A stretch of 64,000 nucleotides of DNA from Guillardia theta CCMP2712 (GCF_000315625.1 NW_005434536.1:90383-154382); one strand, 5' to 3'; positions 9,848 to 18,457 are shown, numbered from the stretch's first letter. Notes: a model not told the origin generated them from the letters alone. Translations and numbers: made by a program.

Positions 9848-10011
9848 TCTCTTATTTTGTTTACTCTGTTTTTTTACCATTCCTCTTTTTTAATGAATTG
9901 TTTTTTTGATGGATTGGCCATGCACGGAAAGCGCCTGGGCCATCCCCGGGAAGATATAACAAGCTCCCCACAATCCACCACCAAACCCTACCCCCACCGA
10001 ATCTCCCGAGG

Positions 10012-11250
10012 ATGTCGCTCTTCAGCCTGATCGTGAAGAGCATCGTCTTTGCAAGCTGCACACTCGTCTCGCTCTACTCCACCAACGAGAGGCACATCAC
10101 GCTGGACCAGCAGGTCACCAACTCGAGCGTCTGCGTGCTGCTGGGCTGCACCTATTTCCTGGCCATCAAGGTCGTCTCCCTCGTCATCGCCAGGATGACC
10201 AACCGCGACCGCGATCCCAACTACAACGAGGTGGAGCCGGCCGAGGACCGCGAGCTGGAGGAGGCGATCCGCGACCTCGAGCGGCAGGAGAACGAGGAGA
10301 CGGACCAGAACGAGGAGGAGACGAGAAGGAAGCATCAGGAGACCATGCGCAAGGCCCAGGAGTTCACACTCGACCTCGACGGCACAAGGGACAACGAGAG
10401 CACGGCGCGCTCCTTCCGCTCGTCCGTGGCGCTCCCGCTCCGTGCCAAGAAGGAAGAGACCATCACCGAGTTCCAGGAGATCATGGAGGTCTACCGCGTC
10501 GTCTACTTCATCGGGCTGAGCATCTTCGTCGCCTCATACACCGTGGACATGACCAACGGGCTCTCGGGCATGTCGCTCATCACGGGCATCATCATCACAC
10601 AGGTCCCGGAGACGATTTCCTTCATGCGGCACCGGAACCCCGAGCCCCACGTCGCCGTCAACCGCTGCTTCAGCCTCTTCTCCTTCATCTGCGTCGTCGC
10701 CGCCATCCTTGCCTTCGCCCTCAACGCCTGCGCCAACCACACCGCCCCGGACGACCTCGTCCTCTGCACCCGCATCGAGAACCCGAGGGTCGACGTCCTC
10801 TTCGGCATCGCCCTGCCCCTGGGCGCCACCCTCCCGGTCATCCAGGCGCAGCACACCCGCATGAACCGCGTGACGCTCTACAAGGCCGCCCCCTTCGCCT
10901 GCTGCATCGCCTGGGTCGTCTGGATGTTCGTCGGGGTGGACAAGATCAACAACATCACGGGAAACAGCCCCCGCGACATCATCCTCTTCCTCCTCAACCC
11001 CTTCGTCAAGGGCTGCGCCGTCATCACCCTCCTCTCCGGATGCATGCAGAACAGGCGCATCGAGACCGCCACCATCCTCGTCTTCATCCTCTTCTGCAAG
11101 GAGGTCCACCAGCACAGCCAGGACAGAGAGATGATGAAGTCACTCGTCGTCGGGCTCGCCTTCAGCTCCATCTCCCTCGCCGTCTGCATCATGAAGCACG
11201 TCCCCCTCGTCTCCGAGTCGCTCACCAGGATGGCGGCGTACAGGCTGTAG
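10012..11250 (+). CDS. Multi-pass membrane protein
   Basis: A 412-aa protein with about eight predicted membrane spans: two near residues 4-22 and 39-59, the rest between about 160 and 395. A highly charged, helical cytosol-type segment lies in between (about 65-150, Glu/Arg/Gln-rich coiled coil). Start at the ATG at 10012. A GATATAAC box lies about 60 nt upstream. I do not recognise the family. A multi-span protein with a coiled-coil loop could act in the viral envelope or in remodelling host membranes. Confidence 0.75.
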   Translation: MSLFSLIVKSIVFASCTLVSLYSTNERHITLDQQVTNSSVCVLLGCTYFLAIKVVSLVIARMTNRDRDPNYNEVEPAEDRELEEAIRDLERQENEETDQNEEETRRKHQETMRKAQEFTLDLDGTRDNESTARSFRSSVALPLRAKKEETITEFQEIMEVYRVVYFIGLSIFVASYTVDMTNGLSGMSLITGIIITQVPETISFMRHRNPEPHVAVNRCFSLFSFICVVAAILAFALNACANHTAPDDLVLCTRIENPRVDVLFGIALPLGATLPVIQAQHTRMNRVTLYKAAPFACCIAWVVWMFVGVDKINNITGNSPRDIILFLLNPFVKGCAVITLLSGCMQNRRIETATILVFILFCKEVHQHSQDREMMKSLVVGLAFSSISLAVCIMKHVPLVSESLTRMAAYRL

Positions 11251-11361
11251 GCAGGGTATGCGTAAGAATGAACAAGCACAAGTATTACACACGTTTTTTA
11301 CTCACAAAGACACAAACGAACTCCACTACAAGAAATTATCGCCGTGCAACAAACAAGGGGA

Positions 11362-12168
11362 TTAAACAGCCTCACTGGATGTAAAGACAAATTCCCCATC
11401 GACGATGTCGAAGTTGCACTCCTCATCGAATTCAGCGGCAACTTCTCCATCCACGATCTCAGTGTTGCACTGCTCACTGGGTGTAAAGACAATTTCTCCA
11501 TCGGCGATGTCGATGTTGCACTCTTCACCGGATCCATGAGACGCCGAACATTCCGGTGCAGCTGATGGTATCTTCCAAATAATACCATTTAGCATGCGGT
11601 TATACAGTTTCGATTCAAAGGCAATGGTCTTGGACAACAACACACTCAAAACAGACACAGGATCATTTCCATGTGTTGCATAATACTGCCTGAGCAACTG
11701 CATGCGATCTTCTCTGATACGAAAACCCGGACACATTCTGAGGCAGTCCTCAACGAAAACACATCTAAATTGAACACCGAGTAAATTCACATACTCATCG
11801 CCGGCGAGGTATCGATACACCACGCATTCGGTCAAATCCACGAAGCAGGAGTCGAGGTAATTACGATTGAAACACAGATACTTATTTTTCCGAAGTACAT
11901 CGATATCATATCTGGATATAAATCCTACATCTTTGAAGGAATCGTGCAATAAACCGAAGGTTGCGTCAATATTGCGATGTCCAAAGATTCTATGACGCTT
12001 CAGAGACTTGTAAGCCTCCGCGGTAAGAGCAATGTAATTACCCTTAGAGGTATCATTGGATTGACATCGTTGGAAATACACTCCAAGAATCATGATGCGT
12101 TTGTAGGTGTAGATAGAAGGTTCGTTCTCATCATGCACTTTTCGATTCACGAAATCAACGAATATCAT
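11362..12168 (-). CDS. Hypothetical late-class protein, paralogue of the 12441-12917 gene
   Basis: A 268-aa protein with AT-richer codons than its neighbours. Residues about 27-105 (starting ILGVYF) resemble the 158-aa product of the adjacent gene (ILGVQF, then a G-x-IYL-like strand, YK-x-L, and an LK-x-N-Y motif), so the two arose by duplication. The C-terminal 60 residues are three degenerate acidic repeats of about 17 residues (ECNIDIADGE-like). A TATTTAAA box lies 35 nt upstream. Function unknown. Confidence 0.7.
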   Translation of the reverse strand: MIFVDFVNRKVHDENEPSIYTYKRIMILGVYFQRCQSNDTSKGNYIALTAEAYKSLKRHRIFGHRNIDATFGLLHDSFKDVGFISRYDIDVLRKNKYLCFNRNYLDSCFVDLTECVVYRYLAGDEYVNLLGVQFRCVFVEDCLRMCPGFRIREDRMQLLRQYYATHGNDPVSVLSVLLSKTIAFESKLYNRMLNGIIWKIPSAAPECSASHGSGEECNIDIADGEIVFTPSEQCNTEIVDGEVAAEFDEECNFDIVDGEFVFTSSEAV

Positions 12169-12195
12169 CGTGATGATTCATGGGTCGCTACCTCG

Positions 12196-12203
12196 TTTAA
12201 ATA
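12196..12203 (-). promoter_or_regulatory. TATTTAAA late-type box
   Basis: Minus-strand TATTTAAA, 35 nt before the start at 12168. Confidence 0.6.
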
Positions 12204-12287
12204 CGTATGTGAGAAGCATTGGGAATGGGGATCGAATGATGAAAGGATGATAAAGTCGCTCGTCAACGATAATATTCGGCATACAGG

Positions 12288-12350
12288 GTGTAAGTACAGG
12301 GTGTGTGATGGCGTACAGGGTGTGTGATGGCTGCGTACAGGGTGTAATAT
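12288..12350. repeat. Short TACAGGGTGT direct repeats
   Basis: Four copies of TACAGGGTGT, three of them spaced about 20 nt apart with GTGATGGC between, in the gap between two late-class genes. Role unknown. Confidence 0.6.
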
Positions 12351-12440
12351 AATGGTTTAAAGTAAGGGTATAGTCTTAAATTATTGACGAACGCAGTTTA
12401 TTCTAAATATGAACGCACAAACACACTAGACACCGTCTAT

Positions 12441-12917
12441 CTAATCCATGTCGATGTCATCGATCGGACGGGAAAAGTAGTCAACCTCCTCCCCCTCGGA
12501 TTCACACTCCATACCCACAAAGATTTCGGGAGACGGGACCACATTGGCACTGTCAGCAGGAACAGCAGGCGTCGGATTGACTGCAGAAACGTTGACGATA
12601 ATCTTTCTCTCTCTCGTGTATCTCCCAACAATGTAGTTTTGTTCTTTCAAAATTTTTATCTGAATTTTGAATGCATCTAAACCCCATAAATTTGCATGTT
12701 TGATCTCATTGAAGCACCAATAAAGATTATCTACGTTCGAAACGACGTATCTTGTGAGTACCTTATAACATGATTTATCCAAGTAGATAATCCCATGTCC
12801 AGGTGGCGGGGCAAACATCTTATCTCTGCAGGAAAATTGCACTCCAAGGATGGTCGTGACATTGTATCTTGCTGAGTTATAAGCGATTCCATGACAGTAA
12901 TCAATACAGAACGACAT
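12441..12917 (-). CDS. Hypothetical late-class protein, paralogue of the 11362-12168 gene
   Basis: A 158-aa protein. Its N-terminal 100 residues align by eye with the neighbouring 268-aa protein. It then has a Pro/Ala linker and an acidic tail (EGEEVDYF, then DDIDMD), in place of the neighbour's acidic repeats. The pair thus shares one domain and differs in the acidic tail. A TATTTAA box lies 37 nt upstream. AT-rich codons. Function unknown. Confidence 0.7.
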   Translation of the reverse strand: MSFCIDYCHGIAYNSARYNVTTILGVQFSCRDKMFAPPPGHGIIYLDKSCYKVLTRYVVSNVDNLYWCFNEIKHANLWGLDAFKIQIKILKEQNYIVGRYTRERKIIVNVSAVNPTPAVPADSANVVPSPEIFVGMECESEGEEVDYFSRPIDDIDMD

Positions 12918-12947
12918 GACTCGTAACCATACTGCAATACGATTATC

Positions 12948-12954
12948 TTAAATA
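12948..12954 (-). promoter_or_regulatory. TATTTAA late-type box
   Basis: Minus-strand TATTTAA, 37 nt before the start at 12917. Confidence 0.55.
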
Positions 12955-12973
12955 CACAGTAGACGGAACGATA

Positions 12974-13708
12974 TTATTCGGCCTTACAAACTCTACCAAA
13001 GAATCGATCTATTGTGGCATTGCCCTTCGGCGGCTCGGCGACGGCCTTCTTCACTGCCTTCCTGGGTGCTGCCACAAGCCTCCTGGCGTGCGCCTCCCTT
13101 TCCTTGTCCAGGATATTCCGCATCCTCTCCCCGTTGTCTCTGAGCCGCTTTCTCCTCTCCGCCTCCTCCATCTCCCTGACGAAGGAGAACGCGGGGGAGA
13201 CGGGCCGCGGCAGGGGTGCGCAGACGGGGGTCTTGCCCGCCCTCACGATGCCGGCAGTAAACCTGGGGGCAACATGCGATTCTTCTTGCATCTCTCCCTT
13301 TTTCCTCCGCGAGGGAGGCGGCCGCTTCTCCCTGCAGGGCGACATTGCCCGGAGTCGCTCCTGGACCTCCTCCGCGGTAAGCTCCGGTGCCTCCGATCGA
13401 CTTGCACCCAACCCAAAGTCGAGCGGATACTGCCTCCCCAGCGCTTCCCTCCGTTCCCGGCTTTTACCCAGCATGCGGTGCAGCTCGCGCATGGCTTTGC
13501 TGCTTTCGTCGTCTTCGTCCTCCGCGGAAGCCTCCCCTGCATCCTCCTCTTCAGAGCTGCTGTCATGTTTCAATTCTCTGTATACCCCCAGGTCCACACT
13601 CCCACACTCGCCATCATCATCAATGAACCGCCTGTCCTCCGAATCCTCGCTCTCGCACCCCTCGCTCTCGTCGTCCTCCTCCGGCTCGCTCTCCAGGTAG
13701 TGGGACAT
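12974..13708 (-). CDS. Acidic/basic protein with C-terminal PIP-box-like motif
   Basis: A 244-aa, probably disordered protein. The N-terminal 70 residues are mostly Glu/Asp/Ser and the rest is basic and helical. The extreme C-terminus reads NATIDRFF (residues 230-237), very close to a PCNA-interacting (PIP) box, Q-x-x-I/L-x-x-F-F, with Asn replacing Gln. PIP boxes at C-termini are typical of sliding-clamp clients such as polymerase subunits and nucleases. This suggests a replication or repair accessory factor, by inference only. The promoter region has T-tracts and GCCCGTCC on the minus strand (13725-13732), 24 nt from the start. Confidence 0.65.
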   Translation of the reverse strand: MSHYLESEPEEDDESEGCESEDSEDRRFIDDDGECGSVDLGVYRELKHDSSSEEEDAGEASAEDEDDESSKAMRELHRMLGKSRERREALGRQYPLDFGLGASRSEAPELTAEEVQERLRAMSPCREKRPPPSRRKKGEMQEESHVAPRFTAGIVRAGKTPVCAPLPRPVSPAFSFVREMEEAERRKRLRDNGERMRNILDKEREAHARRLVAAPRKAVKKAVAEPPKGNATIDRFFGRVCKAE

Positions 13709-13724
13709 GGCGGCAAGGTCGGGC

Positions 13725-13732
13725 GGACGGGC
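13725..13732 (-). promoter_or_regulatory. GCCCGTCC element after T-tracts
   Basis: Minus-strand GCCCGTCC, 24 nt before the start at 13708, preceded by several T-runs on that strand. Confidence 0.3.
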
Positions 13733-13926
13733 CGGTCTGCCAAAAAAAGGCGGGCCGGGTAAAAAAAGGCAAAAAAGGCGGGGGATTAAAAAAAATTACC
13801 CATGAACTCCAGCCCCAGAAATAGTTTTTTTTTAAGATAGGGGCCGTATTTCTTAGTTCGTGGAATTCCCCCTCTCACTTTGCCCACACCCACGCTCCCC
13901 TCCCACGCTCCCCCTTCCCGCGCACG

Positions 13927-14679
13927 ATGGACATCAACGATCTCCTCAACAAGCCTGTGACGATGAAGCTCACCAAGGACCACATCTTCACGATCAAGTC
14001 ATCGACCTTCCCCGACCTTCTCCCCGACATCTTCTTCCGGAAGGCGATCGAGGACGGCTCCTTTGCGTTGCTCCGCGAGAAGCAGCTCTTCATCAGCGAC
14101 GAGGGCTGCAGCATCCCCGTGGTCACCGTCAACGGCATAGAGTTTCATATCATAGAGTTTCACATCTTCGTCAAGGAGGACAAAGGCACCGAGCCCGAAC
14201 CACGAGAGTTCGAGGACAAGATTGCAAGCCTCGTCATATCCGCCATGCAGCAGCGCTGGGCGATGAAGGGCACGAGGCGGCAGTCAACGCTGGAGACCTA
14301 CAAGGCGCTCAGGATCATGAGCAACATCTTCAACTCCCTCTGCATCGACACCCCGCTGCAGTGCAAGATCGACAACCTCGCGAGGAGGAGGAGGATGATA
14401 ACCTCCCATACCGATAAGACGCTACTCACGCAGGATGGGAAGTACTACATGCGTTTTGTCGGGTCCAATGAGCGCGTCCTGGGCATCAAACTCAGGAGCC
14501 TGCGGGATGCCAAGAGGCGGTCGGAGGAGAAGCGCATCGCCAGGAGGCAGGGCGTGGAGATTCCAAAAAGGAGGAAAACCAATGACCCCGCCCCGCCCCT
14601 GCCCCCCGTCAGATTCGAGTCACCGGAGACGATGCAAGCGCCGGACACTTGGTTTCCGGTTGTTTGGAATTTGCAATAA
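13927..14679 (+). CDS. Hypothetical viral protein
   Basis: A 250-aa protein starting at the ATG at 13927. The N-terminal 160 residues appear globular. A short in-frame duplication (about 18 bp near 14140-14170) gives IEFHI twice. The C-terminal part is very basic (KRRSEEKRIARR, IPKRRK), a likely nuclear localisation or nucleic-acid-binding region, with a Pro-rich tail. No family is recognised. Confidence 0.65.
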   Translation: MDINDLLNKPVTMKLTKDHIFTIKSSTFPDLLPDIFFRKAIEDGSFALLREKQLFISDEGCSIPVVTVNGIEFHIIEFHIFVKEDKGTEPEPREFEDKIASLVISAMQQRWAMKGTRRQSTLETYKALRIMSNIFNSLCIDTPLQCKIDNLARRRRMITSHTDKTLLTQDGKYYMRFVGSNERVLGIKLRSLRDAKRRSEEKRIARRQGVEIPKRRKTNDPAPPLPPVRFESPETMQAPDTWFPVVWNLQ

Positions 14680-14802
14680 CAAGTAAAATGATCATATCTA
14701 CCGAAGTCATACCACCAGTCACCCACACCCGGCACGCGGCCGCATATAAACACGTGCGTCCACCCTCCCCAAAAACAAATAAAAAAAAAACTTTTTTTTT
14801 GA

Positions 14803-15138
14803 ATGGAGGGGGAAGGGAGTTCTATTTTAAGGATCCTGGGCCTCGCCACCTTCAATCTCGCCAACGACGGCGTGGCGCTGATCTTCTGGGTAACGGGATG
14901 GAAGCTTTTCACGATAGCGTTCGAGGCTGTGACGACAGGAGGGTACGTTGCGATCTTCCTCTCGGTGGTCCTGTATCGCCTGGTGGTGTACCTCTACCGG
15001 AACCACGTCCTGACGCGGAGTCCGTTCCCTGCACAACAACAGAATATCCCTGCAGTCCATCACGCGACACACCAAGTGACTCCCTTCGACGAATTCTCCA
15101 TGAGGAGGCTGGAATGGAGACCGATCTTGCAGAGGTAA
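14803..15138 (+). CDS. Small membrane protein
   Basis: A 111-aa protein with two hydrophobic segments (about 9-33 and 45-66), then a polar C-terminal half. A CATATAAAC box lies about 60 nt upstream. Its last 25 nt overlap the start of the next gene in another frame, a compact viral-style arrangement. Function unknown. Confidence 0.6.
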   Translation: MEGEGSSILRILGLATFNLANDGVALIFWVTGWKLFTIAFEAVTTGGYVAIFLSVVLYRLVVYLYRNHVLTRSPFPAQQQNIPAVHHATHQVTPFDEFSMRRLEWRPILQR

Positions 15139-15452
15139 CAGCACAGGGCCTGGCCCTCCACATCGGCATGGCTGAGGACTTCCTCACCGAATTCCTTCGC
15201 CTGAGGACGATGCCCATCACCATCGGCTGCGCCGCCAACATCGCCAACACGATCGACGCCTTCATGTACCACATCGAGATGGCCAAGGCTGTGCTCACAG
15301 ACCTCACCTACACGCGCGGCACTGCCCCAATGAAGGCCATCGTCGCGCGGTACGAAACTATTTTGTACAACCTTGAAAAGGAGATGCGCGAGCAGAGGCT
15401 GGATTACTTTCAGGAGATATGCGATAGGAGGGAAGAGAAAGAGAGGGATTGA
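15114..15452 (+). CDS. Small helical protein overlapping the upstream gene
   Basis: A 112-aa, strongly helical protein starting at the ATG at 15114, inside the end of the membrane-protein gene. Amphipathic helices and a Glu/Arg-rich C-terminus suggest a coiled coil or helical bundle. It is followed within 20 nt by GAATAAAGTAAGG (15468-15480), a probable polyadenylation region. Function unknown. Confidence 0.6.
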   Translation: METDLAEVTAQGLALHIGMAEDFLTEFLRLRTMPITIGCAANIANTIDAFMYHIEMAKAVLTDLTYTRGTAPMKAIVARYETILYNLEKEMREQRLDYFQEICDRREEKERD

Positions 15453-15467
15453 ACCGTGATTTATTGT

Positions 15468-15480
15468 GAATAAAGTAAGG
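15468..15480 (+). terminator. Probable poly(A) signal GAATAAAGTAAGG
   Basis: An AATAAA hexamer in a 13-nt string that recurs exactly at 24587-24599, in both cases just after a plus-strand stop codon. Confidence 0.5.
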
Positions 15481-15507
15481 TCGCACTATCCTATTCCTCC
15501 AGCCATC

Positions 15508-15888
15508 CTAGTACATCAGTCCGGTGCTGTTCAGGGCCGCGTCCAGCTCCACGATCTCCTCTGCCAAGACCTCGATCTCATTACGAGCCATTTCGAAAAC
15601 ATGAATGAAATCGGAGAGGAGGTCGATGATGACCCTGAGCTCGTTAGAGTCAGCCTGGTAGACACAGGGGAGATACTCCATGTAGTATTCCTTGGTCACT
15701 TGAATGAGCGCGTTGTTCATCTGTCCGATCTTCATACTGTTTGTATTGATGTGCTTGCGCATCTCGATACGGTAGCAGCCATACTCGGCCATGGAGGACA
15801 GAGGCTCTTCATACAACCTGCTGAGCTGAAGGATAGTCAGCTTGTTGGCGGACTTGCGTGCCTCGACGATGTGTGTAATGTTAACCAT
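15508..15888 (-). CDS. Small helical late-class protein
   Basis: A 126-aa, all-helical protein with hydrophobic heptad-like spacing. A TATTTAA box lies 43 nt upstream, immediately after the stop of the capsid protease gene, so the two genes are head-to-tail with no spare sequence. A scaffold or virion role is possible from the position but not shown. Confidence 0.65.
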   Translation of the reverse strand: MVNITHIVEARKSANKLTILQLSRLYEEPLSSMAEYGCYRIEMRKHINTNSMKIGQMNNALIQVTKEYYMEYLPCVYQADSNELRVIIDLLSDFIHVFEMARNEIEVLAEEIVELDAALNSTGLMY

Positions 15889-15924
15889 ATCTGTTACAAG
15901 ATGGCATCGCGGCCGGCAGGCCGC

Positions 15925-15931
15925 TTAAATA
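15925..15931 (-). promoter_or_regulatory. TATTTAA late-type box
   Basis: Minus-strand TATTTAA, 43 nt before the start at 15888, abutting the stop codon of the protease gene. Confidence 0.5.
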
Positions 15932-15932
15932 T

Positions 15933-16430
15933 TCACAGCTCGAACGCCACGCCCCAGTCCTTGAGGATCTCCGCGCTGGAGGGCACGGGGAAGGCATTGG
16001 ACTGATTTGAATGCGGGGCATCCCCGCCGTAGATCTTGCACCCCTGTCTGGCGCCCTTCCTGACGATGCTCACCTCGAGGACCTTCTTCTTTCCCGCGCG
16101 GAGGCGCTCCCCTTCCCCCCTTCCCGATTGGTTGATGTCCACGACATACCCGAGCGACAGCTCGCTGGCGGTCCTGTCTCGCACCCACTCCTGTGCGATG
16201 GCGCCCTCCACCTCGTCCGGGCTGAGCTCCATGACGCAGTTCAGGCGCCCCTCCCGGTCCTTGAAGGCGGAGACGACGCTCCCGATGCCCACCCCCTTGT
16301 GCTCGATCTTGACCGGCAGGCCGACCATCTCCCGCCCTGCGATGATCTCGTCGATCTCGCTATCCTTGAGGTGCAGCCCGTTGTAGCCCTCGCCCTCCCC
16401 CGTCGGGTTGGCGATGCCGCAGATGAGCAT
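15933..16430 (-). CDS. Capsid maturation (prohead/assemblin-type) serine protease
   Basis: A 165-aa protein with the full layout of the prohead protease/herpesvirus assemblin fold. GLPVKIEH carries a candidate catalytic His44, followed by a GxV strand. ASELSLGY carries candidate Ser92. LEVSIV (Glu119-Val123) matches the conserved strand after the active site in phage prohead proteases (LxEVSLV). Such enzymes cleave the internal scaffold during capsid maturation and are a hallmark of Duplodnaviria (tailed phages, herpesviruses, mirusviruses). The length fits the family core. No scaffold domain is fused to it. A CATAAAAG box lies 34 nt upstream. Motif evidence is good; the exact third catalytic residue is uncertain. 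Confidence 0.65.
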   Translation of the reverse strand: MLICGIANPTGEGEGYNGLHLKDSEIDEIIAGREMVGLPVKIEHKGVGIGSVVSAFKDREGRLNCVMELSPDEVEGAIAQEWVRDRTASELSLGYVVDINQSGRGEGERLRAGKKKVLEVSIVRKGARQGCKIYGGDAPHSNQSNAFPVPSSAEILKDWGVAFEL

Positions 16431-16456
16431 TTTGGAACGGGTAAGAACAACGATCG

Positions 16457-16464
16457 CTTTTATG
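16457..16464 (-). promoter_or_regulatory. CATAAAAG TATA-like box
   Basis: Minus-strand CATAAAAG, 34 nt before the protease start at 16430. Confidence 0.4.
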
Positions 16465-16548
16465 CATCCCGGGAGTCATACGGAGCAACAAGTGCACAAC
16501 AAAAAAAACCGAGTGCATCCGTGGAGCGAGAGGGGGCATGGAGTAGCA

Positions 16549-16555
16549 TATTTAA
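16549..16555 (+). promoter_or_regulatory. TATTTAA late-type box without a normal-sized gene
   Basis: Plus-strand TATTTAA, 32 nt before an ATG that opens only an 18-codon ORF (16581-16637). Confidence 0.45.
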
Positions 16556-16580
16556 GGCCCCGGGAGGTTGACGTCCCGAG

Positions 16581-16637
16581 ATGAAGGTGAAGGTTGCGGT
16601 AACAAGAACGGGAAGTATTGTTCGTGTTTGTACTTAG
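16581..16637 (+). CDS. Possible 18-aa microprotein
   Basis: ATG at 16581 and TAG at 16635-16637 give a basic 18-residue peptide (MKVKVAVTRT...). The spacing to the TATTTAA box is exactly that of real late-class genes, which is the only support. It could equally be a small RNA or a promoter left behind after gene loss. Confidence 0.3.
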   Translation: MKVKVAVTRTGSIVRVCT

Positions 16638-16673
16638 CACACATTATAATTAGGGATTACGGCTTAATAGCAC

Positions 16674-17873
16674 TTAAAACAGGCAGTGTGGGTTGACGTT
16701 CTCCTTGTCTTTAGCAATCGCTTTACTAATCTTGAATCGTTTGGACCCTTTCTTCTGAATCGGTATCGCAGGGGAGCTGGCAAAGCCGGAAGCGTCCACC
16801 TGCATGAAGCTCAGGTAGCTGCCCATCTCTGTCGGTGTCACCCCCGCGTTGCGCAGGTCTACCTCGAGCGACGGATCCTTCCTATCCAAGGGGCAGGTAT
16901 AGGGGGAGGAATAGACGTTGACCTTGCGCACAGAAGGATCCATCACACAGTCCAGGACCCTTAGGCTCTGCACCCCCAGGTCCCCAACGTAGGTCTTCAA
17001 GGCCGGGTAGGCGGAGTACACGGCCTGTCCCTTGGCCCTCACGAAACCGACGAAAAAGTCCCGAAACCACCCGCAGTCGCTGGAGGTCATCATCACGCTG
17101 AGCGCCACACTCACGGACGAGCCTCGCATGCAGCACCTAGCAAACACGTACACCTGGTGCCTGAGCCTGCCATGCAGGAACTCCACCATGTCGTTGAGCA
17201 GCGGGAGGAGCGCGACGTCCGGGGATTCGTTACCCCAGTCCCCGTGGGCATAGAGCCAAAGGCAGCGGATGTCCTCGCAGTAGACACGGATGGGCGGGGG
17301 GCACGGGAACCAGGCGTCCGGTGGGAGCGCGTCGCATAGCCGTGCGTAGACCCCACGCACCCAAGGCTGACTCTCCAACTTTGCCATCCCAAGGCCCCCG
17401 TCGACCATGTCGTCACCCAGGACCTCCAAAAGCCGCACGGGAAACTTGGGATGAAGGCCGTGGCACCCGCTCTTCACGCTCTCGACCTCACCCGGAGGCA
17501 CAAAGTAAGGCACCAGCGAGATCCTCTTCTGTGGCACGAGCGCGAGGAGCACCATCGTCGCATCCACCCGCTCCGACTCAAGGAAGAGGCGCACACACTC
17601 CTCCGGGGAGGTGAGTCGAAGCTTGAAAGGAGCCCCTCCGGTAGTTCCCGTGGAGCAAGAAGGCACGGTCAAGATCCCGGTAGCACTCCCTTCCAGCGAG
17701 GTGGGAAGCGGGCCTCCGCTGTCCAGCACCGTAGGCGTGGAGGATGATGAGGATTTGGAGGGCCTGGAGGGCGACGAGCAAGGCGAGCAGGATGCAGGCG
17801 AGGCCTTGGAGGAAGGAAACGGCGGGTCGTTGGACGACGTGGAAGGTTCGGTAGATGTTGAAGATGAAAACAT
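16674..17873 (-). CDS. Hypothetical viral protein with Ser/Pro-rich N-terminus
   Basis: A 399-aa protein from the ATG at 17873; the frame is open further upstream but without ATG. Residues 1-75 are Ser/Pro/Thr-rich and probably disordered. Residues 85-365 look globular with several Cys/Trp/Phe-rich strands. The C-terminal end is basic (KKGSKRFKISKAIAKDKEN). A TTATAAAA box is about 130 nt upstream (near 18007). I looked for primase or polymerase motifs and found none convincing. Function unknown. Confidence 0.65.
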   Translation of the reverse strand: MFSSSTSTEPSTSSNDPPFPSSKASPASCSPCSSPSRPSKSSSSSTPTVLDSGGPLPTSLEGSATGILTVPSCSTGTTGGAPFKLRLTSPEECVRLFLESERVDATMVLLALVPQKRISLVPYFVPPGEVESVKSGCHGLHPKFPVRLLEVLGDDMVDGGLGMAKLESQPWVRGVYARLCDALPPDAWFPCPPPIRVYCEDIRCLWLYAHGDWGNESPDVALLPLLNDMVEFLHGRLRHQVYVFARCCMRGSSVSVALSVMMTSSDCGWFRDFFVGFVRAKGQAVYSAYPALKTYVGDLGVQSLRVLDCVMDPSVRKVNVYSSPYTCPLDRKDPSLEVDLRNAGVTPTEMGSYLSFMQVDASGFASSPAIPIQKKGSKRFKISKAIAKDKENVNPHCLF

Positions 17874-18102
17874 TCTTCGAAGATCTCTGGTTTCTGGGAT
17901 CAAAACTTTTCTGCTGTTCCCTTTGCGTGTACAAGACAGTGGGTCCCATGCAATGGCGGCGGGAGGCGCGTGGGAGGGTGCGGAAATCCGCGGCCCGTCC
18001 CGCCTTTTATAAGCGGGGGATTTTTTAGTTGTTTTTTTTAGTTTTTTTTTAGTTTTCCTTTTTTATTTTTTTTCTATGAACGCTGCGCTGAAACTGGTTT
18101 TA

Positions 18103-18109
18103 TATTTAA
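18103..18109 (+). promoter_or_regulatory. TATTTAA late-type box
   Basis: Plus-strand TATTTAA, 43 nt before the start at 18146. Confidence 0.55.
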
Positions 18110-18145
18110 GAGTAATATCGATGCAACCTACACCTGAAAACAATC

Positions 18146-18457
18146 ATGTTTCAAAACATCATCCTTTCTGCTGAACAACGTACCGAGGCTGTCATTGCAC
18201 TGGACAAACTCATGGCCAGATGGAGCAATTTGTACGTCACACCGAGTTCAATTGTGTACGACTCGCAATACAACGAGCTTCCATGCTTTGTCCGGCAAAT
18301 CATTGAGGAGCGTTTTCCCCTCCCTACCGATGAGAGAGAAGTGCCAGAAGCTCACCGCCTTTACGTGCTCGAGAACCTTCGTCGCACACTCCGTGGCATC
18401 GATTACCTGTATGGAACCCATCAAAGCATCCTCAGAGGTACTTTCCACATGATCTAG
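18146..18457 (+). CDS. Small late-class helical protein
   Basis: A 103-aa, mostly helical protein (Leu/Arg/Glu-rich) with a TATTTAA box 43 nt upstream. No motif recognised. It is convergent with the 18510-18818 gene. Confidence 0.6.
   Translation: MFQNIILSAEQRTEAVIALDKLMARWSNLYVTPSSIVYDSQYNELPCFVRQIIEERFPLPTDEREVPEAHRLYVLENLRRTLRGIDYLYGTHQSILRGTFHMI

Noticed and set aside
16674-17873. Possible second primase or UL52-like protein
   Set aside because: A VLDCVMD segment looked tempting, but no metal-binding DxD plus GxH pair is present.
17578-17949. 123-codon minus-strand ORF with a hydrophobic stretch
   Set aside because: Overlaps the 399-aa gene in another frame and has no supporting signal; the longer frame has better codon bias.
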